51,282 nt of DNA from an uncultured bacterium. Lineage in GTDB: Bacteria; Bacillota_I; Bacilli_A; RF39; UBA660. Every line of letters begins with the position of its first letter. Positions within the stretch are counted from its first letter, which is position 1. Shown here piece by piece: positions 8,563 to 15,453 of this stretch. The notes below the pieces were generated by a model. That model was not told where the DNA came from. It saw only the letters and a program-made list of their open reading frames with translations, and made no database searches. The stretch covers positions 1 to 51,282 of the forward strand of contig CAMODU010000004.1 in NCBI GenBank assembly GCA_946611605.1, given 5' to 3'. The position numbers and the translations under genes were made by a program.

Positions 8563-9660
8563 ATGGATAAAAAAATAGTAAAAATAATAGGTATAGTTGT
8601 AGGTGTATTTGTTGTACTTATAATCCTATTATTATTAATAGCTGCTTGTTCTAAGAAGAAGTTAGATTATAACAAAATACAAGATAGTATGGTAAAAGCT
8701 GCTAAAAGTTATTATCAAGCTAAACCAGATGATCTACCTAAAGAAGATGGAGATACTAGAAATATTAAGTTAGAAAAACTTATAAGTGAAGGTTATATGG
8801 AAGATCCTGCTAAAACTTATAAGAATGATGAATTGTCATGTGATGGTTCAGTTACAATAACTAATAACTATGGTAACTTCTTATATTCACCTTCTCTAAC
8901 ATGTGGTAAAGATTATAGATCTTTATTATTAAAAGATAAATTAATTGAAGATTCATTAGTAGAATCTGGAGTAGGTTTATATGAACAAGGAGATGAATAC
9001 GTTTATAGAGGTGAAGTATCAAATAACTTTGTTAAATTCCCTGGTCAAAATAAACTATTCAGAATACTAAGAATTAATGAAGATGGAACTATAAGATTAT
9101 TTGAAGTAGTTGGTCTAGATAATGAAAAATGGGATGATAGATATAATCCAATGAAGAGTACTGGTTCTGGTGTTAATGATTATTTAATTAATAACTTAAA
9201 CTCAAGAATCAAAGATACAGTAAAGAATTATTATAATGATTCAACAGTATGGCCTGAATCTGTTAAAGCTTATATAGTTACTCAAGACTTATGTGTTGGT
9301 AAAAGATCTGAAGCAGATATTACTAAAGATGGTTCTACTGAATGTATGGTTAAATTAGTTAACCAACAATTAGGTTTATTAAATGTATATGAATACATGC
9401 AAGCTTCATTAGATAATAATTGTACTTCTACTAAAGCTATATCATGTGAAAACTATAACTGGTTAGGAACATATAGAAAAAGAATTTGGACTGTCACAGG
9501 TGATGCAAATGATTCATCAAGAGCATACTATGTATTCCAAACAATAAACTCATCTATGTGTAATAACTCATATTCAGTTAATACAGTATTTAATATTTCT
9601 GATAAAGTTCAATATATATCAGGAACAGGAACTGAACAAGATCCATATATATTTAGATAA
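8563..9660 (+). CDS. Predicted lipoprotein with pilin-like N-terminal region
   Basis: A 365-aa exported protein. A hydrophobic N-terminus ends in a lipobox (LIAAC, Cys29), so it is probably a lipoprotein. Residues 30-125 have the layout of pilin-like domains (helix with YYQAKP, a LISEGYM segment, paired cysteines in CDG and LTCGKDY). Residues 150-190 hold a motif (FVKFPGQNKLFRILRINEDGTIRLF) seen in many exported proteins of gut Firmicutes. Further cysteines could form disulfides. Function unknown. It stands alone on the plus strand and shares a bidirectional terminator with the next gene. Confidence 0.85.
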   Translation: MDKKIVKIIGIVVGVFVVLIILLLLIAACSKKKLDYNKIQDSMVKAAKSYYQAKPDDLPKEDGDTRNIKLEKLISEGYMEDPAKTYKNDELSCDGSVTITNNYGNFLYSPSLTCGKDYRSLLLKDKLIEDSLVESGVGLYEQGDEYVYRGEVSNNFVKFPGQNKLFRILRINEDGTIRLFEVVGLDNEKWDDRYNPMKSTGSGVNDYLINNLNSRIKDTVKNYYNDSTVWPESVKAYIVTQDLCVGKRSEADITKDGSTECMVKLVNQQLGLLNVYEYMQASLDNNCTSTKAISCENYNWLGTYRKRIWTVTGDANDSSRAYYVFQTINSSMCNNSYSVNTVFNISDKVQYISGTGTEQDPYIFR

Positions 9661-9661
9661 T

Positions 9662-9693
9662 AAAAAACATCTAGTTTATTCTAGATGTTTTAT
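9662..9693. terminator. Bidirectional terminator between convergent genes
   Basis: AAACATCTAG and CTAGATGTTT (9665-9690) form a strong stem with A residues on one side and T residues on the other, so it can end both the 8563 gene and the 9690 gene. Confidence 0.85.
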
Positions 9694-10253
9694 TTTGTAT
9701 TTAATTTCTTTACTATATCATCTTTATTAGTAATTACTTCAGCAACTTTACCTTTCTTAAATACTAATAATGTACTTGTAGTAAAATTAATATCTTTCTT
9801 ATTAGTTGTATTTAAGTTTTCTGCTTTTTCTTTATTGTAGTGCATCTTATTCATTGCATTAGTTAAGTCTAACTTATATAACTTAATCTTATCATTTGCA
9901 AAGTATAATGATGAATCATATATAAACTTTCCATCTACATCTGATTTATCATATGCTACTACATAATAATCATCAGTAGATTTATTAAACATATCATCTA
10001 CGATTACTTGAGTATCATCATATACTGCTTCAACTGTAGTAGTTGTTGTTGCATCTTGATATTTATCTTTAGTAACATATTTACCATTGATATAGAATAA
10101 TCCAATTAATAAACCTATAACTATAATAGCTATAATTATAAATGATATTATTTTAACTGTATCCTCATTTATAGTTTTACTCTTTTTTAATTCTTCTGTA
10201 TAGAATTTAATTTCTTTTGTTTCTTCTTGTTTTGTTTCTTTCTTCTTTACCAT
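9690..10253 (-). CDS. Single-pass membrane protein, extracellular domain possibly thioredoxin-like
   Basis: A 187-aa protein: a charged cytosolic N-terminus (residues 1-32), one membrane helix (about 34-55), a five-Thr linker, and an extracellular domain. That domain has a YYVVAYDKSD strand, a helix region and TSTLLVFKKGKVAEVI, which resembles the strand order of a thioredoxin fold, but there is no CxxC. The family is not recognised. Own promoter (TGTTATAAT) and terminator. Confidence 0.82.
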   Translation of the reverse strand: MVKKKETKQEETKEIKFYTEELKKSKTINEDTVKIISFIIIAIIVIGLLIGLFYINGKYVTKDKYQDATTTTTVEAVYDDTQVIVDDMFNKSTDDYYVVAYDKSDVDGKFIYDSSLYFANDKIKLYKLDLTNAMNKMHYNKEKAENLNTTNKKDINFTTSTLLVFKKGKVAEVITNKDDIVKKLNTK

Positions 10254-10271
10254 CTTTCAATCACCTCTTAT

Positions 10272-10280
10272 ATTATAACA
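10272..10280 (-). promoter_or_regulatory. Extended -10 promoter of the 9690 gene
   Basis: TGTTATAAT about 20 bp before the start codon, close behind the U-tract of the upstream gene. Confidence 0.55.
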
Positions 10281-10282
10281 TA

Positions 10283-10309
10283 TATAAAAATGGTTTATGC
10301 AACCATTTC
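10283..10309 (-). terminator. Terminator of the small coiled-coil gene
   Basis: AAATGGTT and AACCATTT (10288-10308) with loop TATGC, then T residues on the minus strand. It overlaps the stop codon. Confidence 0.8.
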
Positions 10310-10492
10310 TACAGTAGAATCATTTTGTTGATTATTTTCTTCCTTTTCAACATCTTGTTCTTCAATTAAGATTAATTCTTTTTCCATTTTCTTAATGGCT
10401 TCTTCATTCCTTTTTATTTCTTCGTGTAATAATTCGTTGCGAGTTTCAAACGCTGATATTAAAGAGTTTATACTCTTAGTTGTATTTTCCAT
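10295..10492 (-). CDS. Small coiled-coil protein of unknown function
   Basis: A 65-aa soluble protein with no membrane segment. Residues 1-50 are strongly helical and charged with heptad-like spacing (LISAFETRNELLHEEIKRNEEAIKK is typical), and the tail is Glu/Gln/Asn-rich. It starts at an ATG behind an AGGTGTA ribosome site. No family recognised. Confidence 0.75.
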   Translation of the reverse strand: MENTTKSINSLISAFETRNELLHEEIKRNEEAIKKMEKELILIEEQDVEKEENNQQNDSTVEMVA

Positions 10493-10554
10493 AACTACAC
10501 CTCTTATGGCTATATATTATAATTGCAAAGTTTTAGAATAGCAACTATAAATTA

Positions 10555-10583
10555 AAAAAAAGAATTAATTTCTAATTCTTTTC
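10555..10583 (-). terminator. Terminator of the 10572 gene
   Basis: AAAAGAATTA pairs with TAATTCTTTT (10558-10582), loop ATTTC, with T residues on the minus strand. Confidence 0.8.
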
Positions 10584-11207
10584 TACAATATATAGTTTAT
10601 TATCTACCTTTATTATGATGATTTCTCCTTCATCATCATATCCCATATTTTTTTTATATTTCCATGATAAATTTACTTTATAACCTTCATATGTAGTATC
10701 TTCTGATTTAATTGTATATTTATTACTCTTTATAGATTTAACTTCTATAGATGAAACTTCAGGTAATATTTGATCTCTTTTACCTTGAGAATTATCTTCT
10801 ACATATTTATATAAAGTATCTTCTACATTTAATTTATAATTATCAACTATCTTAGGATATACTACTTCATATCCACCTACATCATATTTATTAATCTTAT
10901 TATCAATAGTATATAAATCTATTACAAATAACTTAGATATACTTTTAGCATATTCTTCATAATCTATTTTATCTGATTCTAGATTCTTTTTTAATGTTTC
11001 ATATTCTTTTTTATATAATTCCGTATCCATATCAGATAAAGTAATTCCATAGTCACCTATACTATTAAGTATTGTTGCTTGTATAGCAGGAGCATCTACT
11101 TTCTTATTTCCTTTAAAATACATATATAAGAATATGCCTAATCCTATTAATACAATTAATACTATAATTATAAACATAATAACCTTTTTCTTTTTACTAG
11201 TCTTCAT
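10572..11207 (-). CDS. Single-pass membrane-anchored extracellular protein
   Basis: A 211-aa protein: a Lys-rich N-terminus, one membrane helix (about residues 9-31) and an extracellular part with two halves. The first is a helical stretch (TELYKKEYETLKKNLESDKI, IDYEEYAKSISKLF). The second is a beta-rich stretch (YTIKSEDTTYEGYKVNLSW, GEIIIIKVDNKLYIVE) that resembles small NTF2-like or lipocalin-like domains in layout only. Function unknown. Confidence 0.82.
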   Translation of the reverse strand: MKTSKKKKVIMFIIIVLIVLIGLGIFLYMYFKGNKKVDAPAIQATILNSIGDYGITLSDMDTELYKKEYETLKKNLESDKIDYEEYAKSISKLFVIDLYTIDNKINKYDVGGYEVVYPKIVDNYKLNVEDTLYKYVEDNSQGKRDQILPEVSSIEVKSIKSNKYTIKSEDTTYEGYKVNLSWKYKKNMGYDDEGEIIIIKVDNKLYIVEKN

Positions 11208-11266
11208 ATTATCTTAACCTCTTAATAATTATATAACATATGTTAATTATTTTCTATTGTTTTTAC

Positions 11267-11295
11267 TTGATTAAATATTATTAATTTGATATATT
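11267..11295 (+). promoter_or_regulatory. Promoter of the isolated tRNA-Gly gene
   Basis: TTGATT (11267-11272), a 17-bp spacer and TATATT (11290-11295) with TGA before the -10. The predicted start lies about 10 bp upstream of the tRNA. Confidence 0.65.
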
Positions 11296-11312
11296 ATTAA
11301 TGCAAACGAAAT

Positions 11313-11386
11313 GCAGGTGTGGTTCAACGGTAGAATGCGACCTTGCCAAGGTTGAGACGAGGGTCCGACTCCCTTCACTTGCTCCA
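11313..11386 (+). tRNA. tRNA-Gly (GCC) with unusual T-loop
   Basis: A 74-nt cloverleaf with encoded CCA and discriminator U. The acceptor stem is GCAGGTG/CACTTGC, the D-loop AACGGTA keeps GG, and the anticodon stem CGACC/GGTTG encloses TTGCCAA with anticodon GCC (11345-11347). The T stem is GAGGG/CCCTT. The T-loop reads TCCGACT rather than TTCGANY, so position 55, almost always U (pseudouridine), is C. The other two tRNAs here have normal T-loops. It is a single-gene unit with its own promoter and terminator, on the opposite strand to its neighbours. Confidence 0.92.
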
Positions 11387-11394
11387 TTTGATAT

Positions 11395-11424
11395 TTAATC
11401 GAACTTATAGTTCGATTTTTTATT
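11395..11424 (+). terminator. Terminator of tRNA-Gly
   Basis: AATCGAAC and GTTCGATT flank a TTATA loop and are followed by T residues (about 11397-11422). Confidence 0.85.
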
Positions 11425-11507
11425 GTTATGAAAGTTTGTAATAATATGATAAATATTATTAAAGAAAAACTTAAAAGAAAAAACAAAACAAACAAAAGTG
11501 ATAAAAA

Positions 11508-11545
11508 AAGAAGAAGACGATTACGAATTGTAACCGTCTTTTTAT
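11508..11545 (-). terminator. Terminator of the 11545 gene
   Basis: On the minus strand GACGGTTAC pairs with GTAATCGTC (one G-T pair) around AATTC, and T-rich sequence follows. It begins right after the gene's stop codon. Confidence 0.75.
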
Positions 11546-12198
11546 TATTTATAATTTTCAATTAATGATAAATCAGTACAAGCTTTAAATTGAATTTCGT
11601 AGTCTCCTAATGTATAATCATTTGTTTCTTTAGAAACAAAATCAGTTCTTACTAACCAATCATTTTCAAGTTTATAATATGATTTATTCTCATATCCCAT
11701 TTTACCAATTACAGATAATAAACTACCATCTTTCATTTTATATAATATAGTATCATTATCAATTCTACCACTTATACTTCCAATGTTAACAATATAGTCA
11801 TTTAATTTATCACCTTTGTTTTCATCATAAGTATAAATTGAAGTATCAGCAATTATTTGATTTCCAATTGTTCCAGTTACATATATAAATAATTCAGGTA
11901 TATCATCATTATTTATATCCATAATTGAGTATTGAAAATTTGGATCAGTAAAGTTAGATAACTTTTCTTTATAGTATTCAAGTATTTGAGTTTTACTTAC
12001 TGTACTTTTTTGTTCAATAACTTTTGAATCAGTTGAAACATTATTAGTTTCTTTTGTATTATTATCTATAGATTGATTGTTAGTTGAATTAAATTTAAAA
12101 TTAATCTTTCCTGTACCCATTAATACAATTAATGCTATTAATATAATTATAATTGCAACAAGTGTTATTATTACACCTTTATTATTTTTATTACCCAT
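11545..12198 (-). CDS. Single-pass membrane protein with Asp/Asn-rich extracellular domain
   Basis: A 217-aa protein: one membrane helix (about residues 9-27), an Asn/Thr/Ser-rich linker (about 35-65) and an extracellular domain with DINNDDIPELFIYVTG. That motif resembles the calcium-loop-plus-strand element of VCBS/FG-GAP-like proteins (DxNxDxxxEL). The rest is beta-rich with several YxLEN-type strands. Function unknown; probably surface-exposed. Confidence 0.82.
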   Translation of the reverse strand: MGNKNNKGVIITLVAIIIILIALIVLMGTGKINFKFNSTNNQSIDNNTKETNNVSTDSKVIEQKSTVSKTQILEYYKEKLSNFTDPNFQYSIMDINNDDIPELFIYVTGTIGNQIIADTSIYTYDENKGDKLNDYIVNIGSISGRIDNDTILYKMKDGSLLSVIGKMGYENKSYYKLENDWLVRTDFVSKETNDYTLGDYEIQFKACTDLSLIENYK

Positions 12199-12387
12199 TT
12201 TTATTCTCCTTCTCTATCATAATAAAGTATAACATGAATGATAATTATTTATATACACACTTTTATTGTTCTGTATTAATAAATAATAAATTGGACATTA
12301 ACTTAACTTAATAATTAAAAAAAATACATTTAGATGATCATGATATAGTTAATAGTTGGCAAAAACCAGCTGTAAGAGCAAAAAAAT

Positions 12388-12413
12388 AAGATAGTTCAAT
12401 AAGAACTATCTTT
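12388..12413 (-). terminator. Terminator of the 12785-12406 operon
   Basis: GATAGTTC pairs with GAACTATC (12390-12410) with an AATAA loop, followed by a T-rich tract on the minus strand. It overlaps the last codons. Confidence 0.75.
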
Positions 12414-12792
12414 TCCTTTGTGAATGTAATTCATTATAAGCATCAATTACATATTCTATTCCGTTTATATATTTATCTTGTTCTTCAGAATACATCCATA
12501 TACCTGTTATATATTCCAAGGGTACTTCTCCTTCTAATCCATTATATACTTTAGATATAGGAGCTTCTATAACTGGTCTTTTATCTATATAGAAGAAATC
12601 ATCTCCTCCTTGAGACCAATATATTATTTCTTTTCTATTTGGTTTAGGTCTTATATAACCACATGAAATAATATCTTGTATTTGATCCATACCAGTTACT
12701 CTATAAACCTTATCACTTGTTGTAGGCAAAAATACTTTAGTAGTATTTTTAATAGATACTCCTTTACCTACACTATTACGAATATTACTCAT
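12406..12792 (-). CDS. Small soluble protein, possibly ADP-ribosyltransferase-like
   Basis: A 128-aa soluble protein. The pattern VYRVTGMDQIQDIISCGYIRP, then EIIYWSQGGDDFFY, VIEAPIS and PLEYITGIWMYSEE is reminiscent of small ART-fold proteins (a start like YRVT..DQI..I...GyIrP is common in that superfamily). I cannot assign a family or catalytic triad with certainty. The start is ATG 12792, which overlaps the upstream stop as ATGAGTAA. It is the second gene of a two-gene operon with a membrane protein. Confidence 0.75.
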   Translation of the reverse strand: MSNIRNSVGKGVSIKNTTKVFLPTTSDKVYRVTGMDQIQDIISCGYIRPKPNRKEIIYWSQGGDDFFYIDKRPVIEAPISKVYNGLEGEVPLEYITGIWMYSEEQDKYINGIEYVIDAYNELHSQRKR

Positions 12793-13609
12793 ATGTATTA
12801 CTATTCTCCTCAACTTCAGTTGGTGGAATTATTTGTTCTTGATCTAACTTTGGTTTATCAGCTTCTATCTTAGTAAATGTCTTAAATAATACTTTAAATA
12901 ATATTCCAATTGCTAATTCACTGAAAGCAAATATTAATACTAGTTTATTATTAACAGACATATGAACTCCTGCTTCTTTAACCATTTCATTTAATCCAAT
13001 TATTAATATTGAAAATAAGAACATTAATATTGACGATGTAATAAATACCTTTGATAATGGTTTCATCCATGTATAATAAGACCAATGTAATAATACTAAT
13101 AGTCCTATTAATACTAGAATTACAAATATAGCATTTCTTATAGTAGCAGTAGATGAAATCTTAGAATATGTCTTTAATACATTTCTTACTGTTTGATTAT
13201 CTTCTTTATTTACTTCTTCATATACTGTGTTCATTTTATCTCTAATTTCTTGTCTTGTTTCAGGTGTATCAATATCATCTACATTAATATTAAATACATC
13301 TTTATTTTCTTTAACATACTTCATTACTTGATCGATAGTTGAATCACTTACTTCACCATTTATGCAATCTTCTATAACACTATTAATAATATTACTAACA
13401 TCTTTATTAGATTCTATAGCTTCCAACATCTTATTAACTTCTTCTTTTTGTTCAGGAGTTGTACCATCTAATATACCTTCCTTAAAAGCTTCAGTTAATA
13501 ATTGATTTTCAAATATATCCTTAGTACATACTACTATAGATAATCCTTCTACAACAAATACTAATAAAGTACATATAATAGCTATAGCAAATTTCTTTAA
13601 TACATTCAT
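12785..13609 (-). CDS. Multi-pass membrane protein of unknown function
   Basis: A 274-aa protein with an N-terminal membrane helix (about residues 7-25), a long Glu/Asp/Asn-rich helical extracytoplasmic region (about 28-155), three further helices (about 158-245) and a charged Pro/Glu-rich cytosolic tail. No family recognised. Its stop overlaps the start of the 12406 gene by eight bases, and GAGGAG just before the stop serves the second gene, so the two are probably co-translated. Confidence 0.83.
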   Translation of the reverse strand: MNVLKKFAIAIICTLLVFVVEGLSIVVCTKDIFENQLLTEAFKEGILDGTTPEQKEEVNKMLEAIESNKDVSNIINSVIEDCINGEVSDSTIDQVMKYVKENKDVFNINVDDIDTPETRQEIRDKMNTVYEEVNKEDNQTVRNVLKTYSKISSTATIRNAIFVILVLIGLLVLLHWSYYTWMKPLSKVFITSSILMFLFSILIIGLNEMVKEAGVHMSVNNKLVLIFAFSELAIGILFKVLFKTFTKIEADKPKLDQEQIIPPTEVEENSNTYE

Positions 13610-13633
13610 ACTATCACCTACTTTTATTATATA

Positions 13634-13661
13634 ATAAAAGATAACATAATGTTATCTTTAT
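13634..13661 (-). terminator. Terminator of the sortase gene
   Basis: AAAGATAAC and GTTATCTTT (13637-13659) with an ATAAT loop and a T-rich tract on the minus strand. It overlaps the stop codon. Confidence 0.8.
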
Positions 13662-14440
13662 CTTATTAGTTTACCCATGATAAGTAAATTAGCTTTATAA
13701 TACTTACCAGCTACAGACGGATTAGTAGAACAAGTTTGTATAATTAATATTTCATCGTCACCAGATACATCTACTCCCGTATTGTATTGAGATTTATTCT
13801 TATATGATTTAATAACTTCATCCCATTTAACATCATTATAGTTATACCAATAATAATATTCCATGGAAGGATCATCATCTTTATTAGCAGTTACTATATA
13901 TACAGAAAATATTTCATATCTATATGTATTACCATTATAATTAACAGTTATATATTTATGATTATCATAAAAAGATTTATTACCATCATAGTTTTGAAAA
14001 TAATTAAATAAACCTCCACCATCAACAAATGAATGACCATATATAATTACTTTCTTATATTTATTAAAATCTAATCTATAATCTAATACAGCATATTTAT
14101 TTCCTTTTACTAATTCTTCGTACGAAGTATTAGATGCTTTTACTAATGGATAATACTTATTATATCCAGATATAGATAAATTATTACTATATACTTTTTG
14201 AGTAGTAGCAATTCTCATAGTAGTTGTTACAGGGATTGTTGTTGTAGTTGTTGTAGTACTAGTAGTTGTTGTAGTTGTTGTTACTTCTTCAATAAAATCA
14301 TCCATGACTAAAGATGCTTCTTCTTCAGTAGCATATGCAATACTAGTTGGTTTATTATCTTCTTTTAATAATAAATCCATACCTAATATAGTACTAACAA
14401 GAATAATAATTAAACTAATATATAACTTATTCTTAACCAT
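13658..14440 (-). CDS. Sortase, class B/D-like, with polythreonine linker
   Basis: A 260-aa membrane-anchored transpeptidase: an N-terminal helix (about residues 7-24), a Thr-rich spacer (about 53-75), then the sortase domain. The catalytic His is in IIYGHSF (about residue 135) and the catalytic Cys in LIIQTCS (about 237). The Arg normally found some ten residues after the Cys, before the last strand, is absent: that stretch reads KYYKANLLIMGKL and the only later Arg is the final residue. A likely substrate with an NPKTG signal is encoded at 26738-28249. Own terminator. Confidence 0.9.
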   Translation of the reverse strand: MVKNKLYISLIIILVSTILGMDLLLKEDNKPTSIAYATEEEASLVMDDFIEEVTTTTTTTSTTTTTTTIPVTTTMRIATTQKVYSNNLSISGYNKYYPLVKASNTSYEELVKGNKYAVLDYRLDFNKYKKVIIYGHSFVDGGGLFNYFQNYDGNKSFYDNHKYITVNYNGNTYRYEIFSVYIVTANKDDDPSMEYYYWYNYNDVKWDEVIKSYKNKSQYNTGVDVSGDDEILIIQTCSTNPSVAGKYYKANLLIMGKLIR

Positions 14441-14497
14441 ATAAATCCCCTTCAGTTAAGGTATTATTATATATTCAATTTATTATTTAAGCAAATA

Positions 14498-14526
14498 AAA
14501 AGTAGTATTAATAATATACTACTCTT
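14498..14526 (-). terminator. Terminator of the C39-like peptidase gene
   Basis: AGTAGTAT and ATACTACT (14501-14523) flank TAATAAT, with T residues on the minus strand. It overlaps the 3' end of the gene. Confidence 0.75.
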
Positions 14527-15371
14527 TTACCCATTAAATTATATCTAGATATAAAAGTTGATTTATTAAAATATCTTATAGTACCTGTATATGGATCAGA
14601 TACAACTACATATTTATCATCTGTTGCTATTACAACCATAGCATGTTCATTAGTATTCCAATATAGTTGTTCACCTGTTTCACAACTATTACCTAATAAT
14701 ACTACATTAGAATTACCTAGATTATTTGTAGTCCATGCTACTACTGGTCTACCAGAATTTACTAATGCTTCAACTTCACTAAAGTCTAATCCTACCTTGG
14801 TTATTGCTCCTTCTTTATATTTATTAGCTAATTTTTGAATGGGAGCTGTATAAACACCTCTTGAATTGTTTGAAGTAGTTGGATCTCCTAAAAATACTTT
14901 ACTTGGATCACTTACACATATTTCACCTGTATCTTCATTAATAATACTTATAGGAGCTTTATCTAATTCATTAATTAATGTATCTATTGAAACAGATACT
15001 TTATAATAATTTAATAATATATATAATGCTACTGTTTCACATCCAGTTGGATATTTAGGATTTTGATTATATGTCGGAAATTTTAATGATGATGTATAAA
15101 TATATGGTTTAGTAGTTGTTGTAGTTGTTGTAGTTGTTTTCTTACGCGTAGTTGTTGTAGTCGTTGTAGTTGTACTTGTTGTAGTTGTCTCTGAAGTTGT
15201 TGTAGTTGTTTCAGTAGATGTAGTTATAACTTCATATGTTGTATCAGATGTATTATTTAACAGTTTATTAATATATTTTTCATTATTACAAAATAATATT
15301 ATAATTCCTAAAATACTACTTATAATTAAGAGAACGATTGCTATAATTAATTCACTAAAGTATTTATGCAT
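14508..15371 (-). CDS. Membrane-anchored C39-like cysteine peptidase with polythreonine linker
   Basis: A 287-aa protein: one membrane helix (about residues 8-28), a long Thr-rich linker (about 50-83) and a Peptidase_C39_2-type domain. Visible catalytic elements are Cys in YPTGCETVAL (about residue 110), His in NEHAMVVIA (about 242) and Asp in VVSDPYTG. The domain resembles Bacillus YvpB and is probably extracellular. It lies just upstream of the sortase gene, is separated by a terminator, and shares the linker style, which suggests a common cell-envelope role. Substrate unknown. Confidence 0.88.
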   Translation of the reverse strand: MHKYFSELIIAIVLLIISSILGIIILFCNNEKYINKLLNNTSDTTYEVITTSTETTTTTSETTTTSTTTTTTTTTRKKTTTTTTTTTKPYIYTSSLKFPTYNQNPKYPTGCETVALYILLNYYKVSVSIDTLINELDKAPISIINEDTGEICVSDPSKVFLGDPTTSNNSRGVYTAPIQKLANKYKEGAITKVGLDFSEVEALVNSGRPVVAWTTNNLGNSNVVLLGNSCETGEQLYWNTNEHAMVVIATDDKYVVVSDPYTGTIRYFNKSTFISRYNLMGKRVVYY

Positions 15372-15429
15372 ACTATCAATTCTTTCTACTTATATCATAA
15401 TGAATATATGAAATAAAGTAAATATATTA

Positions 15430-15438
15430 TGATATAAT
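15430..15438 (+). promoter_or_regulatory. Extended -10 promoter of the GH30 gene
   Basis: TGATATAAT about 16 bp before the chosen start codon. No clear -35 box. Confidence 0.55.
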
Positions 15439-15453
15439 TAAGATGTGATGTAT

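Noticed and set aside
11271-11561. 96-codon frame on the minus strand
   Set aside because: It runs across the tRNA-Gly gene and its terminator; its C-terminal half is the antisense of the tRNA.
11428-11565. 45-codon plus-strand frame starting MKVCNNMINIIKEK
   Set aside because: No ribosome site, extremely Lys/Arg-rich from A runs, overlaps the terminator and the end of the convergent gene.
12676-12873. 65-codon plus-strand frame across the 12785/12792 junction
   Set aside because: Antisense to two coupled genes with good ribosome sites.
14215-15230. Triplet repeats as a CRISPR or independent repeat element
   Set aside because: They are in-frame Thr codons of two genes, with no spacers and no repeat outside the coding frames.
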